Notes: a model not told the origin generated them from the letters alone. Shown: positions 1 to 9,709, counted from the first letter of the stretch. The stretch is 58,346 bases of DNA from Bacillota bacterium (GCA_017861315.1 JAGFXP010000008.1:1-58346), one strand, 5' to 3'. Numbers and translations: made by a program.

Positions 1-46
1 ATTATATTATATTATAAAAATACATACAATTCAATCAGGATTAGCC

Positions 47-565
47 CTAAACCTTGTACTGGAGCAGCGAAACGACATCGTAGCCGCTAATCCTGTCCCT
101 GCCCTTAAGTTCTGTGAGTTCTATGAGGAAACCCACGCTGTCTATCTCTCCGCCCGCTGATTCTATGAGCTTTATGACCGATTCTATGGTTCCGCCTGTT
201 GCCAGCAGGTCGTCTATGATCGCAACCCTCTGGCCCTTCTTAATTGCGTCGGCATGTATCTCCAGATCGTCGCTGCCGTATTCCAGGTCGTAGGACATGC
301 TCATGGTGTCGTAAGGCAGCTTGCCCTTCTTCCTCACAGGCACAAATCCCGCGCCTATCGCATATGCCAGCGGAGCGCCAAGTATGAATCCCCTGGCTTC
401 AGGTCCAACAACAACATCGATCCCCTTGTCCCTGAAATATTCGGCCATGCTGTCGACAGCGTATTTGAAAGCTTCCTTGTCCTGGAGCAGAGTGGTTATA
501 TCCTTGAAGCTTATGCCTTCTATCGGAAAATCCTCGATGATCCTTATTTTTTCCTTTAAGTCCAT
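47..565 (-). CDS. apt: Adenine phosphoribosyltransferase
   Basis: Purine salvage enzyme that joins adenine and PRPP to make AMP in the cytosol. The 172-residue product has the usual family length. It carries the PRPP-binding loop [11 protein letters not shown] and the VVGPEARGF segment typical of Apt. It starts at ATG after a GGAGGT site and lies 11 bases downstream of the RecJ-like gene, so the two are probably cotranscribed. The 46 bases between its stop and the window edge are AT-rich and show nothing recognisable. Confidence 0.96.
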   Translation of the reverse strand: MDLKEKIRIIEDFPIEGISFKDITTLLQDKEAFKYAVDSMAEYFRDKGIDVVVGPEARGFILGAPLAYAIGAGFVPVRKKGKLPYDTMSMSYDLEYGSDDLEIHADAIKKGQRVAIIDDLLATGGTIESVIKLIESAGGEIDSVGFLIELTELKGRDRISGYDVVSLLQYKV

Positions 566-576
566 ATATGTACCTC

Positions 577-1449
577 CTAGATTAGGTTGACCTGCTTATG
601 TTTTATTTCTTTTTTAAGGTATTTAGCTATCTGCTCCGCCCTGTCGCTGCTTGCGGTAGTGAACAGCTCCACCATTATCCTTGCGTTGTCCACACCTCTT
701 GAATTGTTCATGGAGGAGTGCCCGTTGCTTATTATCTTTTCAACCACGTCAGGATCTACCAGGTCGGTCTTGTTTGACTTCATGATAGCTCTTAGTCCGT
801 AATTGTTTGTCTGCTTGAGACGGTGCATGCCCTCTTCGACGATTATCCTGTTCTCGTCGTGGAAGGTCTGCGTCTTTGACACGGTGCCGATCATTACAAG
901 ATCCAGGTATTTGTCGATGCGCTTCATTCGGTAGTACACAGAAATCGCCTGGGAAAGCTTGTATGCAAGCCCGACTGCAGTAAGCCCCTTGAAAGGATAC
1001 CTGCAGCTTTTCTTTTTCGGATTTATTATGATCGATTTTGTGCTTGCTTCTTCAAAATCGTGGTAGTCTGTCACTATTATGTCCACATCATTCTCTGTGA
1101 AAGGATCCATTCCGCTAAATGAGTTTGCACCGCAGCCCACGGTAATAATCAGGCGCACGCCCAAAAATCTGAAGCTCTTCTTCATATTCTCAGAATCGGC
1201 ATAAAAATCGCCTTCGGTCTGATCTGATATGAAGTATTCAACGTCAGCATTCAAATATCTCAGGACAAGAAGGAGAACGGAAACAGCCGTAACCCCGTCA
1301 ATATCATGGTATCCATATATGACTATTTTTTCTCTGTTGTTAACAGCCCTTACGATTCTGTCGACGGCAGCACTCATCCCGTTAAGAAGAAAAGGATTGT
1401 ACATGCCGAAGAGACCGTAGAAATGTAAACATTCCCCATTTTTCTCCAT
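577..1449 (-). CDS. RecJ-like DHH-family protein with degenerate active site
   Basis: A 290-residue relative of the DHH core of single-strand exonuclease RecJ, about half the usual RecJ length (roughly 560 or more), without the OB-fold and C-terminal domains. The RecJ layout is recognisable: [10 protein letters not shown] (45-54), ITVGCG (102-107), TDYH (127-130), PYPFKxL-like RYPFKGL (150-156), [10 protein letters not shown] (187-196) and ENRIIVEEG. The metal ligands are damaged. The first Asp of motif I is Tyr47, the motif II Asp is Gly105, DHH is DYH, and the motif IV Asp is Lys192. Motif I still has Asp49 and Asp51. The place next to apt is where many Clostridia carry a full recJ. Nuclease activity is unlikely; a binding role or slow decay are both possible. 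Confidence 0.8.
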   Translation of the reverse strand: MEKNGECLHFYGLFGMYNPFLLNGMSAAVDRIVRAVNNREKIVIYGYHDIDGVTAVSVLLLVLRYLNADVEYFISDQTEGDFYADSENMKKSFRFLGVRLIITVGCGANSFSGMDPFTENDVDIIVTDYHDFEEASTKSIIINPKKKSCRYPFKGLTAVGLAYKLSQAISVYYRMKRIDKYLDLVMIGTVSKTQTFHDENRIIVEEGMHRLKQTNNYGLRAIMKSNKTDLVDPDVVEKIISNGHSSMNNSRGVDNARIMVELFTTASSDRAEQIAKYLKKEIKHKQVNLI

Positions 1450-1541
1450 AATATTTCATCCTCCAAAGATATAGAAAACACTTATATTATAATTGAATTT
1501 GACCCATTTGACAAATTCTTTATTGCCCTTATTTCAAATAA

Positions 1542-1574
1542 AATAATCCGGAAAATGGTTAATTCCGGATTATT
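1542..1574 (-). terminator. Intrinsic terminator after secF
   Basis: Perfect 12-bp stem AATAATCCGGAA/TTCCGGATTATT with a 9-base loop, followed on the minus strand by TTATTT. It lies just past the secF stop and should end the scfA-scfB-secD-secF transcript. Confidence 0.85.
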
Positions 1575-1583
1575 GATAGATAT

Positions 1584-2456
1584 CTACTTGTTTTTTGCAG
1601 AATTTGACTTTCTCTTCTTGCTATAGTTTTTCAATATAACCCACATCGGGCTTGCAATGCATATTGAAGAGTAACATCCAGCAGCTACTCCCACCAGCAG
1701 AGGCATCGAGAAATTCCTTATTGCAGGTACGAAAATGTAAACTGCCGCTAGAGTGATCAATACTGTCATGACTGTATTAATTGATCTGGCAAGAGTCTGT
1801 GTAATGCTGGCATTTGCGAGGTAAGCCAGGTCGTTTAACCTGATATACCTCTGGTTTTCCCTGATCCTGTCGAACACTACAATGGTGTCATGCACTGAAT
1901 ATCCTATAACTGTCAGTATCGCAGCGATAAAACTGGAATCAACCGGCACTCTAAACACTGAGTATACAGCCAGCATTATGAGTACGTCATGAACAATGCT
2001 TATTATTGCTGCGACTCCAAAATTGAATTCGAATCTTACACCTATGTATATAAGAATAGCTATGCATGCTATTAAAACAGCTTGTACGGCCTTGGACTTT
2101 GTCTCAGCTCCGATGGACGCTCCTATCAATTCCTGGCTTGTAAGGCTGCTGCCGGCGTATTGTGCCTTGATGTCGCTGACGATAGACGCAATATTCTCAG
2201 AAGTGAGGTTTGCGCTCTTTATCTCTATTGAAGTGTTGTTGATCACAGTGCTTGTATATTCAGTTGAATATTTCCCAATAATTGCATCAACATCTGACTT
2301 TTCAAATTCCTGCCCCATGTTTATTTCTGTAGCCGTTCCGCCTTTGAAATCCAGCCCGTATTCCAGGCCTCTTGTGGCAAATGAAAACAATCCAATTAAT
2401 ATTATAATGAACGATACGGCAAACCATATCCTGGTTTTCTCGATTATCTTAAGCAT
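1584..2456 (-). CDS. secF: Protein translocase subunit SecF
   Basis: Inner-membrane partner of SecD that uses the proton motive force to assist Sec-dependent export. The product is 290 residues with an N-terminal membrane segment, the GLDFKGG motif after it, and the IGYSVHDTIVVFDRIREN region in the later membrane bundle. The frame is open a further 12 codons upstream, but I chose the ATG at 2456 (MLKIIEKTR). It has a GGGGAGG site inside the secD 3' end and lies directly after the secD stop. Confidence 0.95.
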   Translation of the reverse strand: MLKIIEKTRIWFAVSFIIILIGLFSFATRGLEYGLDFKGGTATEINMGQEFEKSDVDAIIGKYSTEYTSTVINNTSIEIKSANLTSENIASIVSDIKAQYAGSSLTSQELIGASIGAETKSKAVQAVLIACIAILIYIGVRFEFNFGVAAIISIVHDVLIMLAVYSVFRVPVDSSFIAAILTVIGYSVHDTIVVFDRIRENQRYIRLNDLAYLANASITQTLARSINTVMTVLITLAAVYIFVPAIRNFSMPLLVGVAAGCYSSICIASPMWVILKNYSKKRKSNSAKNK

Positions 2457-2457
2457 A

Positions 2458-3729
2458 CTATTTACCTCCCCTTCTAAAGTCATGGACTCCAAAGGTTCCG
2501 ATGGCCCATTTCTTGTTGAACCATCCCATATTTACCGCCAGACTCATTAGATATCTGCTGAAAGTTATGGCAGTAAACAAACTTATTGCAACACCCACTA
2601 TAAGGGTGAGTGCGAATCCCTTGACGGAGCCTGATCCCAAAGAGTAGAGTATTATAGCCGTGATTATAGTTGTAACATTGGAGTCTCGAATAGAAGTCCA
2701 TGCCCTATGGAATCCTGCGTCTATAGCCGCTTTAGTGGACTTTCCGCTCTTCAGCTCCTCCTTGGTCCTCTCAAAGATAAGAATGTTGGCATCGACCGCC
2801 ATACCTACTGTAAGGAGGAATGCCGCTATTCCCGAAAGAGTAAAGGTCACTTGAAGCGAAGCAAATGCTATCAGAACAAGAAGCATGTATAGTATGAGCG
2901 CTATATCCGCTAAGAGTCCCGGAATCCTGTAGTACAGTATCATCAGGAGAAGCACTATGCCGATTCCAACCTCTCCGGCAGTGACGCTAAGAGGAAGGGC
3001 GTTGGCACCTAGGGACGCTCCCACGGTCTTGACTTCAACAGCTTTCACTGTTACCGGGAGCGCACCTGAGTTAATAATGTCCGCCTGTCTCTGCGCTTCC
3101 TTAAGGCTGCTGCTTCCTGTTATGACAGCCTGGCCGTTCGTGATAATCGCCTGAACAGTAGGATTTGTGAGCATCTCGTCATCCATGTAGATTGCGATCT
3201 GCTGGTTCAGGTACTTCTTTGTGGCTTCCGCAAACTTGGCTGTGCCGTCAGAGTTCAGCTCAAGGCTTATGGTAGGCTCGTTGCCGCTGTTTGTGTCAAT
3301 GAAGGCAGAAGCCTTCTTGACGTCCTTTCCCGTGAGCAGTGTGGTTCCGTCAGGACCAACGAACTTAAGCTCGCCGGTTTTGGCAACGCTGTTGAGGACT
3401 TCCTGGGCATCGAACTCGCCCGGTATCTCTATCCTTATCCTTTTGCTGCCTTCCTGCGACACAACTGTTTCGCTTACACCCATCTTGTTGACCCTCATGG
3501 ACAGAAGCTCTATTGTCCTGTTCATGGTTTCCTGATCCACGGTATCCTCCTGGATTTCCTCGAGTACCGAGACTCCTCCCTGAAGATCCAGTCCCCTGTT
3601 TATGGTCTCGCTGAAAGGTTTGAACCGGTACCCTCCAAGCTCTATGCCATAAATTCCTGCATACGCTAAAACTCCTATCATTATCACTAGCAGTGTAAAA
3701 ATAATTGTACTTTTAGCTCTAGACTTCAT
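2458..3729 (-). CDS. secD: Protein translocase subunit SecD
   Basis: Large subunit of the SecDF export motor, 423 residues. One N-terminal membrane helix (about 9-29) is followed by the RGLDLQGGV motif, an extracytoplasmic domain, and a C-terminal bundle of about five helices containing GMAVDANILIFERTKEE, where the proton-relay Asp lies. secF follows with its start codon one base past the secD stop. scfB lies 21 bases upstream, the frequent clostridial order scfA-scfB-secD-secF. Confidence 0.96.
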   Translation of the reverse strand: MKSRAKSTIIFTLLVIMIGVLAYAGIYGIELGGYRFKPFSETINRGLDLQGGVSVLEEIQEDTVDQETMNRTIELLSMRVNKMGVSETVVSQEGSKRIRIEIPGEFDAQEVLNSVAKTGELKFVGPDGTTLLTGKDVKKASAFIDTNSGNEPTISLELNSDGTAKFAEATKKYLNQQIAIYMDDEMLTNPTVQAIITNGQAVITGSSSLKEAQRQADIINSGALPVTVKAVEVKTVGASLGANALPLSVTAGEVGIGIVLLLMILYYRIPGLLADIALILYMLLVLIAFASLQVTFTLSGIAAFLLTVGMAVDANILIFERTKEELKSGKSTKAAIDAGFHRAWTSIRDSNVTTIITAIILYSLGSGSVKGFALTLIVGVAISLFTAITFSRYLMSLAVNMGWFNKKWAIGTFGVHDFRRGGK

Positions 3730-3750
3730 TTTTGTCCCCCTTTGCGAAGT

Positions 3751-5112
3751 TTATTCCATGAATTTAGACTTTAATGCAATGGCGCACTCCACTCTCTTTT
3801 TCTGCATTTCGCAGCCCAGCTTGTAAGGGATGTGCATGTCCCCGTTGAAATTGTAGTTGTTAGCCTGACATCCTCCGCTGCAGTAGAATCTTGCCCAGCA
3901 TTCCTCGCATTCAGGCTTGTTGTATATATGTGCGTTCTTGAATTCATCAGCGATGCTCATGTCCAGCTCTTCGCTGTCCAGGCTTCCCATCCTGAATTTT
4001 TCATTTCCTACGAACTGATGGCATGGGTAAACATCCCCGTCCGGAGTTATTGCCACGTACTCGTGTCCGGCTCCGCAGCCGGAAATCCTCTTGTACACGC
4101 AGGGTCCTCCCTGAAGGTCGATGTTAAAGTGGTAGAATTTGAACTCATTGCCTTCTGCACGCCTCTTTACCATCTCATCGAAAAGCTTGTCGTACTGCCC
4201 GAATATTTCCGGCAGGTCCTCCTCCCTCAGCGAGAGTGGGTGTTCGACCGGCAGAACCACGGGCTCGACTGATATCTCGTCGAAACCGGCTTCGGCCAAA
4301 TGCTTTACGTCTTCGAAGAAATCGGTGTTGGCCCTTGTGAAGGTTCCCCTTGCATAGTACTGCTTGCCCTTGTCCCTTATCTCGACCATTTTTTTGATCT
4401 TCGGGAGTATGCTGTCGTAGGAGCCGCTTCCGTCAACCCTCATCCTTACAAAGTCGTTTACTTCTTTTCTTCCATCTATGCTCAAAACAATATTGCCCAT
4501 GTTTTTATCGAGGTAATCCATGATCTCATCAGTGAGCAATGTTGCGTTTGTTGTCATCGTAAACCTGATGTTCTTATTATAAGCCTTTTCGGCTTCCTTT
4601 GCATAGTCAACGATAGCCTTTACAGTGTCGAAAGCTATGAGAGGCTCTCCGCCGAAGAGGTCCACTTCTATGTTCCTTCTAGGGCCTGACATCCTGAGCA
4701 CGAAATCTATCGCTTTTTTCCCGGTTTCTGCGGACATGAGCATCCTTTTGCCCTTGTATTCGCCTTCGTCTGCGAAGCAGTACTTGCATCTCAGGTTGCA
4801 GTCGTGGGCTATGTTCAGGCACAGTGCCTTTATGAATGAAGGCTCGTCCCCTGAGTTCATCGCTATATCTCTATATAAATCCTCTGAATAAAGGCTTCCT
4901 TCATCTTCAAGCTCCTTTATTTCATCGTAAGCTTCCTCTATCTCTGCTGTGTCGTATTTCGAGCATAGCCTTTTTACAGTTTCCTCTTTTGAGTCCAGTC
5001 TATTGTCGTCCAGAATATCATATACTAGTTCATCAATTACATGAACGGATCCAGAGTTGACATCTACCGCGTAGAAATCCCCGCCCTGGACGAATTTGTG
5101 AATCTTGGCCAT
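3751..5112 (-). CDS. scfB: SCIFF peptide maturase, radical SAM/SPASM protein
   Basis: Radical-SAM enzyme that installs thioether cross-links in the six-cysteine SCIFF precursor (ranthipeptide maturation). The 453-residue protein has an N-terminal recognition region (about 1-90), the SAM cluster motif CNLRCKYC, then GGEPL. A C-terminal SPASM region carries many cysteines, including CGAGHEY, DVYPCHQF, CEECWARFYCSGGC and the late GCEMQKKRVEC. It directly follows scfA, with an attenuator hairpin between them, and shares a transcript with secDF. Confidence 0.96.
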   Translation of the reverse strand: MAKIHKFVQGGDFYAVDVNSGSVHVIDELVYDILDDNRLDSKEETVKRLCSKYDTAEIEEAYDEIKELEDEGSLYSEDLYRDIAMNSGDEPSFIKALCLNIAHDCNLRCKYCFADEGEYKGKRMLMSAETGKKAIDFVLRMSGPRRNIEVDLFGGEPLIAFDTVKAIVDYAKEAEKAYNKNIRFTMTTNATLLTDEIMDYLDKNMGNIVLSIDGRKEVNDFVRMRVDGSGSYDSILPKIKKMVEIRDKGKQYYARGTFTRANTDFFEDVKHLAEAGFDEISVEPVVLPVEHPLSLREEDLPEIFGQYDKLFDEMVKRRAEGNEFKFYHFNIDLQGGPCVYKRISGCGAGHEYVAITPDGDVYPCHQFVGNEKFRMGSLDSEELDMSIADEFKNAHIYNKPECEECWARFYCSGGCQANNYNFNGDMHIPYKLGCEMQKKRVECAIALKSKFME

Positions 5113-5144
5113 TTTTTTCCTCCCAACCGGTTTAAGACAGTTTT

Positions 5145-5171
5145 AAAGCAGTAACAATAAGTTACTGCTTT
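5145..5171 (-). terminator. Attenuator hairpin between scfA and scfB
   Basis: Perfect 11-bp stem AAAGCAGTAAC/GTTACTGCTTT with a 5-base loop; on the minus strand the 3' arm ends TTT and continues AAAAC. It lies 4 bases past the scfA stop and upstream of the scfB ribosome site. It would let most transcripts end after the peptide gene, giving more precursor than maturase. Confidence 0.75.
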
Positions 5172-5175
5172 ATCA

Positions 5176-5313
5176 TTAATTTTCGCAAGCTAAATTTGCT
5201 ACTGTACAGGATGTCTTGCAGGCTGACTGGCATGAGTTAGCGCATTCTTTACAACCTGGCTTGTTCAAACTGTTCTTTATGTTTTTCTTGTTTACTGTTT
5301 TTATGTGTTTCAT
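5176..5313 (-). CDS. scfA: SCIFF precursor peptide (six cysteines in forty-five)
   Basis: A 45-residue ranthipeptide precursor. It begins MKHIKTVNKKNIKN, a lysine-rich leader typical of SCIFF, and ends in a core with exactly six cysteines at positions 21, 24, 28, 32, 36 and 43, including CQSACKTSC. It starts at ATG 5313 after GGAGGAG. The maturase ScfB is encoded next. SCIFF is nearly universal in Clostridia. A quorum-sensing-like regulatory role has been proposed for related ranthipeptides, but nothing here proves one. Confidence 0.95.
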   Translation of the reverse strand: MKHIKTVNKKNIKNSLNKPGCKECANSCQSACKTSCTVANLACEN

Positions 5314-5348
5314 GAAAAACTCCTCCATTCATTAAACTTATGGTATAG

Positions 5349-5377
5349 ATTATAACATAAAGGTTTTTCATAATCAA
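5349..5377 (-). promoter_or_regulatory. Sigma-A-type promoter of scfA
   Basis: Minus-strand -35 TTGATT (5372-5377), 17-base spacer, -10 TATAAT (5349-5354) with an upstream TG (extended -10). It lies 35 bases before the scfA start, so the scf-sec operon has its own strong promoter separate from yajC. Confidence 0.8.
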
Positions 5378-5386
5378 ACCCTAAGC

Positions 5387-5418
5387 GCCGCAGTTCAGCA
5401 CTTTGTGCTGGCTGCGGC
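5387..5418 (-). terminator. Probable terminator after yajC
   Basis: Long GC-rich hairpin with outer arms GCCGCAG/CTGCGGC and inner arms CAGCAC/GTGCTG around a TTT loop. It lies 15 bases past the yajC stop. There is no clean U-tract, so termination is inferred from place and stem strength. Confidence 0.55.
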
Positions 5419-5432
5419 TTGTGCATGCTGGA

Positions 5433-5786
5433 TTAAAACTCTTTGTTTTCTTCCACCTTGACGTCTTTTGCTTCGGCCTCTTCTTTAACAGGCTCTTTGA
5501 CAGGCTCCTTTGCAGCAGCTGTGTTGTCCTTCACCTTGTCCAGTACCGCCGCCTTAACTATCTTTATCCTTGTCCTGTCCGGACCCGTCTGGATTATGAA
5601 GGAATCCTCCGAAATGTTCACTATCTTTCCTATTATGCCGCCTTTGGTTATGATTTCGTCGTTCACCTTCAGGCTTGCCATCATGCTGTCGAATTCCTTC
5701 TTCCTCTTATTCTGAGGAACAATTAGTACGAAGTAAAGAACTGCGGTCATCAGTATCAACGGCAGCAATTGCTTGAATACATCCAT
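5433..5786 (-). CDS. yajC: Preprotein translocase subunit YajC
   Basis: Small SecDF-associated membrane protein of 117 residues. One N-terminal membrane helix (about 6-24, LLPLILMTAVLYFVLIVPQ) is followed by the PQNKRKKEFDSMMASLKV segment and a charged cytosolic tail rich in Lys and Glu. I chose ATG 5786, which sits 5 bases after GGAGGTG. The in-frame TTG upstream would lie inside that ribosome site. It is the last gene of the ruvA-ruvB-queA-tgt-yajC run. Confidence 0.92.
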   Translation of the reverse strand: MDVFKQLLPLILMTAVLYFVLIVPQNKRKKEFDSMMASLKVNDEIITKGGIIGKIVNISEDSFIIQTGPDRTRIKIVKAAVLDKVKDNTAAAKEPVKEPVKEEAEAKDVKVEENKEF

Positions 5787-5870
5787 TTGCTCACCTCCCA
5801 AATTTTATTATATTAATAATAACCCAATATTGGTTCAGAAACCATATGGATTTACAAATAAGTTCAATTC

Positions 5871-7001
5871 CTACGCTCTCCCCTGCCACTGCTCCAGCTT
5901 GGCTTCCTTGTAGTCCTTGAAGTAACCGCCCTCTATGGCGGCCCTGATCTCCGCCATCAGGTTGTTGTAGAAATACAGGTTGTGCAGAACGCACAGCCTC
6001 ATGGCCAGCATCTCCTTGGCCTTGAAAAGGTGCCTTATATACGCCCTGGAGTAGTCCCTGCAGGCAGGGCACTGGCAGCCCTCGTCTATAGGGCTTGAAT
6101 CCATCTCGAACTTGCTGTTGAAAAGATTTATCTTTCCCTGCTTGGTGAATACGTGGCCATGCCTTCCGTTCCTTGCAGGAAGAACGCAGTCGAAGAAGTC
6201 GACCCCCCTGTCCACAGCCTCGAGTATGTTGCTCGGGAGCCCGACACCCATGAGGTATATGGGCTTGTCCTGCGGCAGATGGGGAACTACGGCTTCTATC
6301 ATCCTGTACATCTCGTCGTGGGTTTCACCTACGGCCAGACCGCCGATGGCGTAGCCGTCAAGGTCCATCCTGGAAATGGTCTTTGCATGCTCAGCCCTGA
6401 TGTCTTCGAACACACCGCCCTGGTTAATGCCGAAGAGCATCTGCTGCTTGTTGATGGTGTCCGGCAGGCTGTTGAGCCTGTCCATCTCCTCCTTGCATCT
6501 GTGGAGCCACCTGGTGGTCATGTCCACCGATTTCCTCACGTATTCCTTCGGCGAAGGATTCGCCACGCACTCGTCGAAGGCCATGGCTATTGTAGAGGCC
6601 AGGTTGCTCTGGATCTGCATGCTTTCCTCCGGGCCCATGAATATCTTCCTGCCGTCTATGTGGGAGTTGAAGCTCACGCCTTCCTCCTTGATCTTTCTTA
6701 TGTGGGCCAGGGAAAACACCTGGAATCCGCCTGAATCTGTGAGTATCGGCCTGTCCCAGTTCATGAATTTGTGAAGTCCTCCCAGCTGCTTTATAACCTT
6801 GTCGCCAGGCCTCAGGTGCAGGTGGTATGTGTTGGAGAGCTCGACCTGGCAGCCGATCTCTTTTAAATCAACGGTTGATACGGCTCCCTTGATCGCAGCC
6901 AGGGTCCCGACGTTCATGAAGACCGGTGTCTGGATCGTTCCGTGGCAGGTCTTGAACTCGCCCCTTCTTGCGTTGCCGTCCTTTTTCAATAGTTTGTACA
7001 T
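5871..7001 (-). CDS. tgt: tRNA-guanine transglycosylase
   Basis: Swaps guanine-34 for preQ1 in tRNAs with GUN anticodons, a step of queuosine synthesis. The 376-residue protein has the active-site TDSGGFQVF (Asp89), the base-recognition GGLAVGE, the nucleophile region DFFDCVLPAR, and a zinc site CQCPAC followed by a later His in RHLF. It adjoins queA, which acts on its product. The start at 7001 gives MYKLLKKDGNARRG, typical for Tgt. Confidence 0.97.
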   Translation of the reverse strand: MYKLLKKDGNARRGEFKTCHGTIQTPVFMNVGTLAAIKGAVSTVDLKEIGCQVELSNTYHLHLRPGDKVIKQLGGLHKFMNWDRPILTDSGGFQVFSLAHIRKIKEEGVSFNSHIDGRKIFMGPEESMQIQSNLASTIAMAFDECVANPSPKEYVRKSVDMTTRWLHRCKEEMDRLNSLPDTINKQQMLFGINQGGVFEDIRAEHAKTISRMDLDGYAIGGLAVGETHDEMYRMIEAVVPHLPQDKPIYLMGVGLPSNILEAVDRGVDFFDCVLPARNGRHGHVFTKQGKINLFNSKFEMDSSPIDEGCQCPACRDYSRAYIRHLFKAKEMLAMRLCVLHNLYFYNNLMAEIRAAIEGGYFKDYKEAKLEQWQGRA

Positions 7002-7027
7002 TTATAAATACTCCTTTAACGCTTATA

Positions 7028-8053
7028 TTACTTAATGAATATGGCATCCCCGAAGCTGAAAAACCTGTATTTTTCCTTCACGGCTGTCTCGTAAGCATGC
7101 ATTATGAATTCCCTCGAGGAAAGCGCGCTGACCAGCATCAGCAGCGTTGACTTGGGGAGATGGAAATTTGTTATCAGCGCATCCACTATCCTGAACTTGT
7201 ATCCCGGATATATGAAAATGTCAGTCCAACCGGACTGCTCCCTTACCCTGGAATCCTCTCCGCCGATAGTTTCAAGCGTCCTTGTGGATGTGGTACCCAC
7301 GGCGATGACCCTCTTCCCGTTTTCCTTGCAGCTGTTTATTGTATCTGCACTCTCCTTTGAAAGGGAGTAGTACTCCGAATGCATCACATGTTCGTCTATG
7401 TTGTCGACCTTCATAGGCCTGAAGGTTCCGAGCCCCACGTGGAGCGTGAGGAATGCAAGCTTCACGCCCTTATCCTCTATCTTCTTCAGGAGCTCCTCCG
7501 TGAAATGGAGGCCGGCGGTAGGCGCTGCAGCCGAACCCCGCTCCTTTGAATACACGGTCTGGTACATCTCCTTGTCTTCCAGCTTTTCCTTAATATACGG
7601 CGGCAGCGGCATCTGTCCCAGCCTGTCAAGGACCTCCTCAAATATGCCGTCGTATTCGAACCGCACAATCCTGCTCCCCTCTTCGCCCAGGTCTACAACC
7701 TGCGCCTTGAGTTCGCCGTTCCCGAATATGAACCTGCTGCCGATCTGGGCCCTTTTCCCGGGCTTCACAAGCGTTTCCCAGAGATCCTTTTCCTTTCTCT
7801 TCAGCAGCAGAAACTCCATCTTTCCGCCTGAGCCTTCCTTGACCCCGAAGAGCCTTGCCGGCAGCACCCTTGTGTCATTAAGCACCAGGCAGTCGCCTTC
7901 ATTTAGGTAGTCGACCACATCCCTGAAAACCTTATGCCCTATATTCCCGCTTTGTTTATCCAGCACCATGAGCCTGGCCTCATCCCTTTTCTCAATGGGA
8001 TGCTGGGCTATGAGCTCCTCGGGCAGATAAAAATCAAAATCGCTAACCTTCAC
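7028..8053 (-). CDS. queA: S-adenosylmethionine:tRNA ribosyltransferase-isomerase
   Basis: Transfers and isomerises the ribosyl part of SAM onto preQ1-tRNA to form epoxyqueuosine. The product is 341 residues, normal for QueA. It has the N-terminal [15 protein letters not shown] block, the [13 protein letters not shown] motif, and the [10 protein letters not shown] and [11 protein letters not shown] signatures. It lies between ruvB (1-base gap) and tgt (26 bases). Confidence 0.97.
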   Translation of the reverse strand: MKVSDFDFYLPEELIAQHPIEKRDEARLMVLDKQSGNIGHKVFRDVVDYLNEGDCLVLNDTRVLPARLFGVKEGSGGKMEFLLLKRKEKDLWETLVKPGKRAQIGSRFIFGNGELKAQVVDLGEEGSRIVRFEYDGIFEEVLDRLGQMPLPPYIKEKLEDKEMYQTVYSKERGSAAAPTAGLHFTEELLKKIEDKGVKLAFLTLHVGLGTFRPMKVDNIDEHVMHSEYYSLSKESADTINSCKENGKRVIAVGTTSTRTLETIGGEDSRVREQSGWTDIFIYPGYKFRIVDALITNFHLPKSTLLMLVSALSSREFIMHAYETAVKEKYRFFSFGDAIFIK

Positions 8054-8054
8054 C

Positions 8055-9056
8055 TTATTCTTCCTTTCTCGTCTTGTTCAGGTGCCTGTACGCCCTGTCT
8101 GTTGCCATCCTTCCCCTGGGGGTCCTTATTATGAACCCTTTCTGCAGGAGGTAAGGCTCATAAACGTCCTGGATCGTGTCGAGCTCTTCGCCTATGAAAT
8201 AAGAGAGCGTCTCGACCCCTACAGGGCCTCCCTTGAAGTTGTCTATTATTGCATTCAGTATCTTGTTGTCGATACCGTCGAAGCCTTCCTTGTCCACATC
8301 CAGAAGCTTAAGCGCCTCCCTGGCTGTATCGATGCTTATGATGCCGTTTCCCCTTACGTCAGAATAGTCCCTGACCCTTTTGAGCAGCCTGTTCGCGATT
8401 CTCGGCGTGCCCCTGGATCTTCTTCCTATCTCGCAGGCGGCGTCCTCTTTGACCTCGACGCCGATGATCCTTGAAGACCTGACAATTATATCCCTCAGCT
8501 CATCCTCCTCATAGTATTCCATAGGGCAGAGCATCCCGAACCTGTCGCGGAGCGGAGATGTAAGCATGCCGACCCTTGTTGTGGCGCCTATGAGCGTGAA
8601 AGCCGGAAGGTCAAGCCTTATGGACTTTGCCGAGGCCCCCTTTCCGATGACTATGTCGAGGGCGCAGTCCTCCATTGCCGGGTACAGTATCTCCTCCACA
8701 GACCTGTTGAGCCTGTGTATTTCGTCTATGAAAAGGACGTCATTGCTGCTAAGGCTGGTGAGTATGGCTGCAAGGTCACCGGCCCTCTCAATTGCCGGTC
8801 CCGAGGTGACTTTGAGCGTGCCTCCCATTTCCTTTGCGATTATGTTGGCGAGTGTCGTCTTTCCAAGACCCGGAGGTCCGTAAAGCAGCACATGGTCAAG
8901 CGCCTCGCCCCTCATCTTTGCCGCCCTTATGAATATGTCAAGCTTCTCCTTGACTTTCCTCTGTCCTATATAGTCCCTGAGTTTCTGAGGCCTCAGCCCG
9001 TATTCTATTTCCGAATCCTCCGTTGTGTTAACGGGAGCGACTATCCTGTTTTCCAT
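8055..9056 (-). CDS. ruvB: Holliday junction helicase subunit RuvB
   Basis: AAA+ motor of Holliday junction migration, 333 residues. Visible are the FIGQ-like [11 protein letters not shown], Walker [10 protein letters not shown], Walker B FIDEIHRL, sensor-1 GATTR, the arginine-finger segment SPLRDRFG, and a C-terminal winged helix ending [12 protein letters not shown]. It follows ruvA after 12 bases and shares its transcript. Confidence 0.98.
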   Translation of the reverse strand: MENRIVAPVNTTEDSEIEYGLRPQKLRDYIGQRKVKEKLDIFIRAAKMRGEALDHVLLYGPPGLGKTTLANIIAKEMGGTLKVTSGPAIERAGDLAAILTSLSSNDVLFIDEIHRLNRSVEEILYPAMEDCALDIVIGKGASAKSIRLDLPAFTLIGATTRVGMLTSPLRDRFGMLCPMEYYEEDELRDIIVRSSRIIGVEVKEDAACEIGRRSRGTPRIANRLLKRVRDYSDVRGNGIISIDTAREALKLLDVDKEGFDGIDNKILNAIIDNFKGGPVGVETLSYFIGEELDTIQDVYEPYLLQKGFIIRTPRGRMATDRAYRHLNKTRKEE

Positions 9057-9068
9057 CTAAAAACCTCC

Positions 9069-9665
9069 TTAGCCCATAAGGTATTTGAGACATTTCTTGA
9101 TTATGTTCTCTACCGAACCCTTCTGGTCTACTTCCTTCAGAGCCTTTGATGCTTCCTTCTCGGTGTAGCCCAGCGCGAGCAGTGCGTCCATAGCTTCCCT
9201 GGAGGATGCTGCAGCAGCTGCAGCCTCGAGGCTTACAGCTCCTCCCGCCGCCGCGGCAGTACCAGCTTCAACCTTGTCCTGCAGCTCCAGTATTATCCTC
9301 TGGGCCATCTTCTTGCCTATCCCGGGAGCCCTCATTATTGTCTTCTCATCCTTCGATGCGATGGCGTATTTCAGGTTAAGCACACTGCAGATGGACAGCA
9401 GAGAAAGGGCCGCCTTTGATCCTACGCCTGTTATTGTCAGCAAAAGGTTGAACATCGCCAGCTCATCCCTGGTCAGAAATCCGTAAAGGCCTATGAAATC
9501 CTCCCTCACGATCTGCTGAAGGAATAGCTTTACCTCTTCGTTTGTCTGAGGAAGCTGCGACATTGTGCTGCCCGATGTGAATATTTTGTACCCTATTCCG
9601 CTGTTTTCAACGACTATGTAATCCCTGTTCATACCTGTGTATTTCCCTATTATATATTCATACAT
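9069..9665 (-). CDS. ruvA: Holliday junction helicase subunit RuvA
   Basis: Tetrameric DNA-binding subunit that loads RuvB on four-way junctions. It has an N-terminal OB-fold (MYEYIIGKYTG), a central helix-hairpin-helix region with TGVGSKAALSLL and APGIGKKMAQRIILELQDK, an Ala-rich linker (AAAAGGAVSLEAAAAAA) and the C-terminal three-helix domain. I chose ATG 9665, 8 bases after GGGAG. The in-frame TTG at 9671 lies too close to that site. Confidence 0.95.
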   Translation of the reverse strand: MYEYIIGKYTGMNRDYIVVENSGIGYKIFTSGSTMSQLPQTNEEVKLFLQQIVREDFIGLYGFLTRDELAMFNLLLTITGVGSKAALSLLSICSVLNLKYAIASKDEKTIMRAPGIGKKMAQRIILELQDKVEAGTAAAAGGAVSLEAAAAAASSREAMDALLALGYTEKEASKALKEVDQKGSVENIIKKCLKYLMG

Positions 9666-9709
9666 ACCCAATTCTCCCGAATCAACATTTTAACATATAT
9701 TACTTTAAC

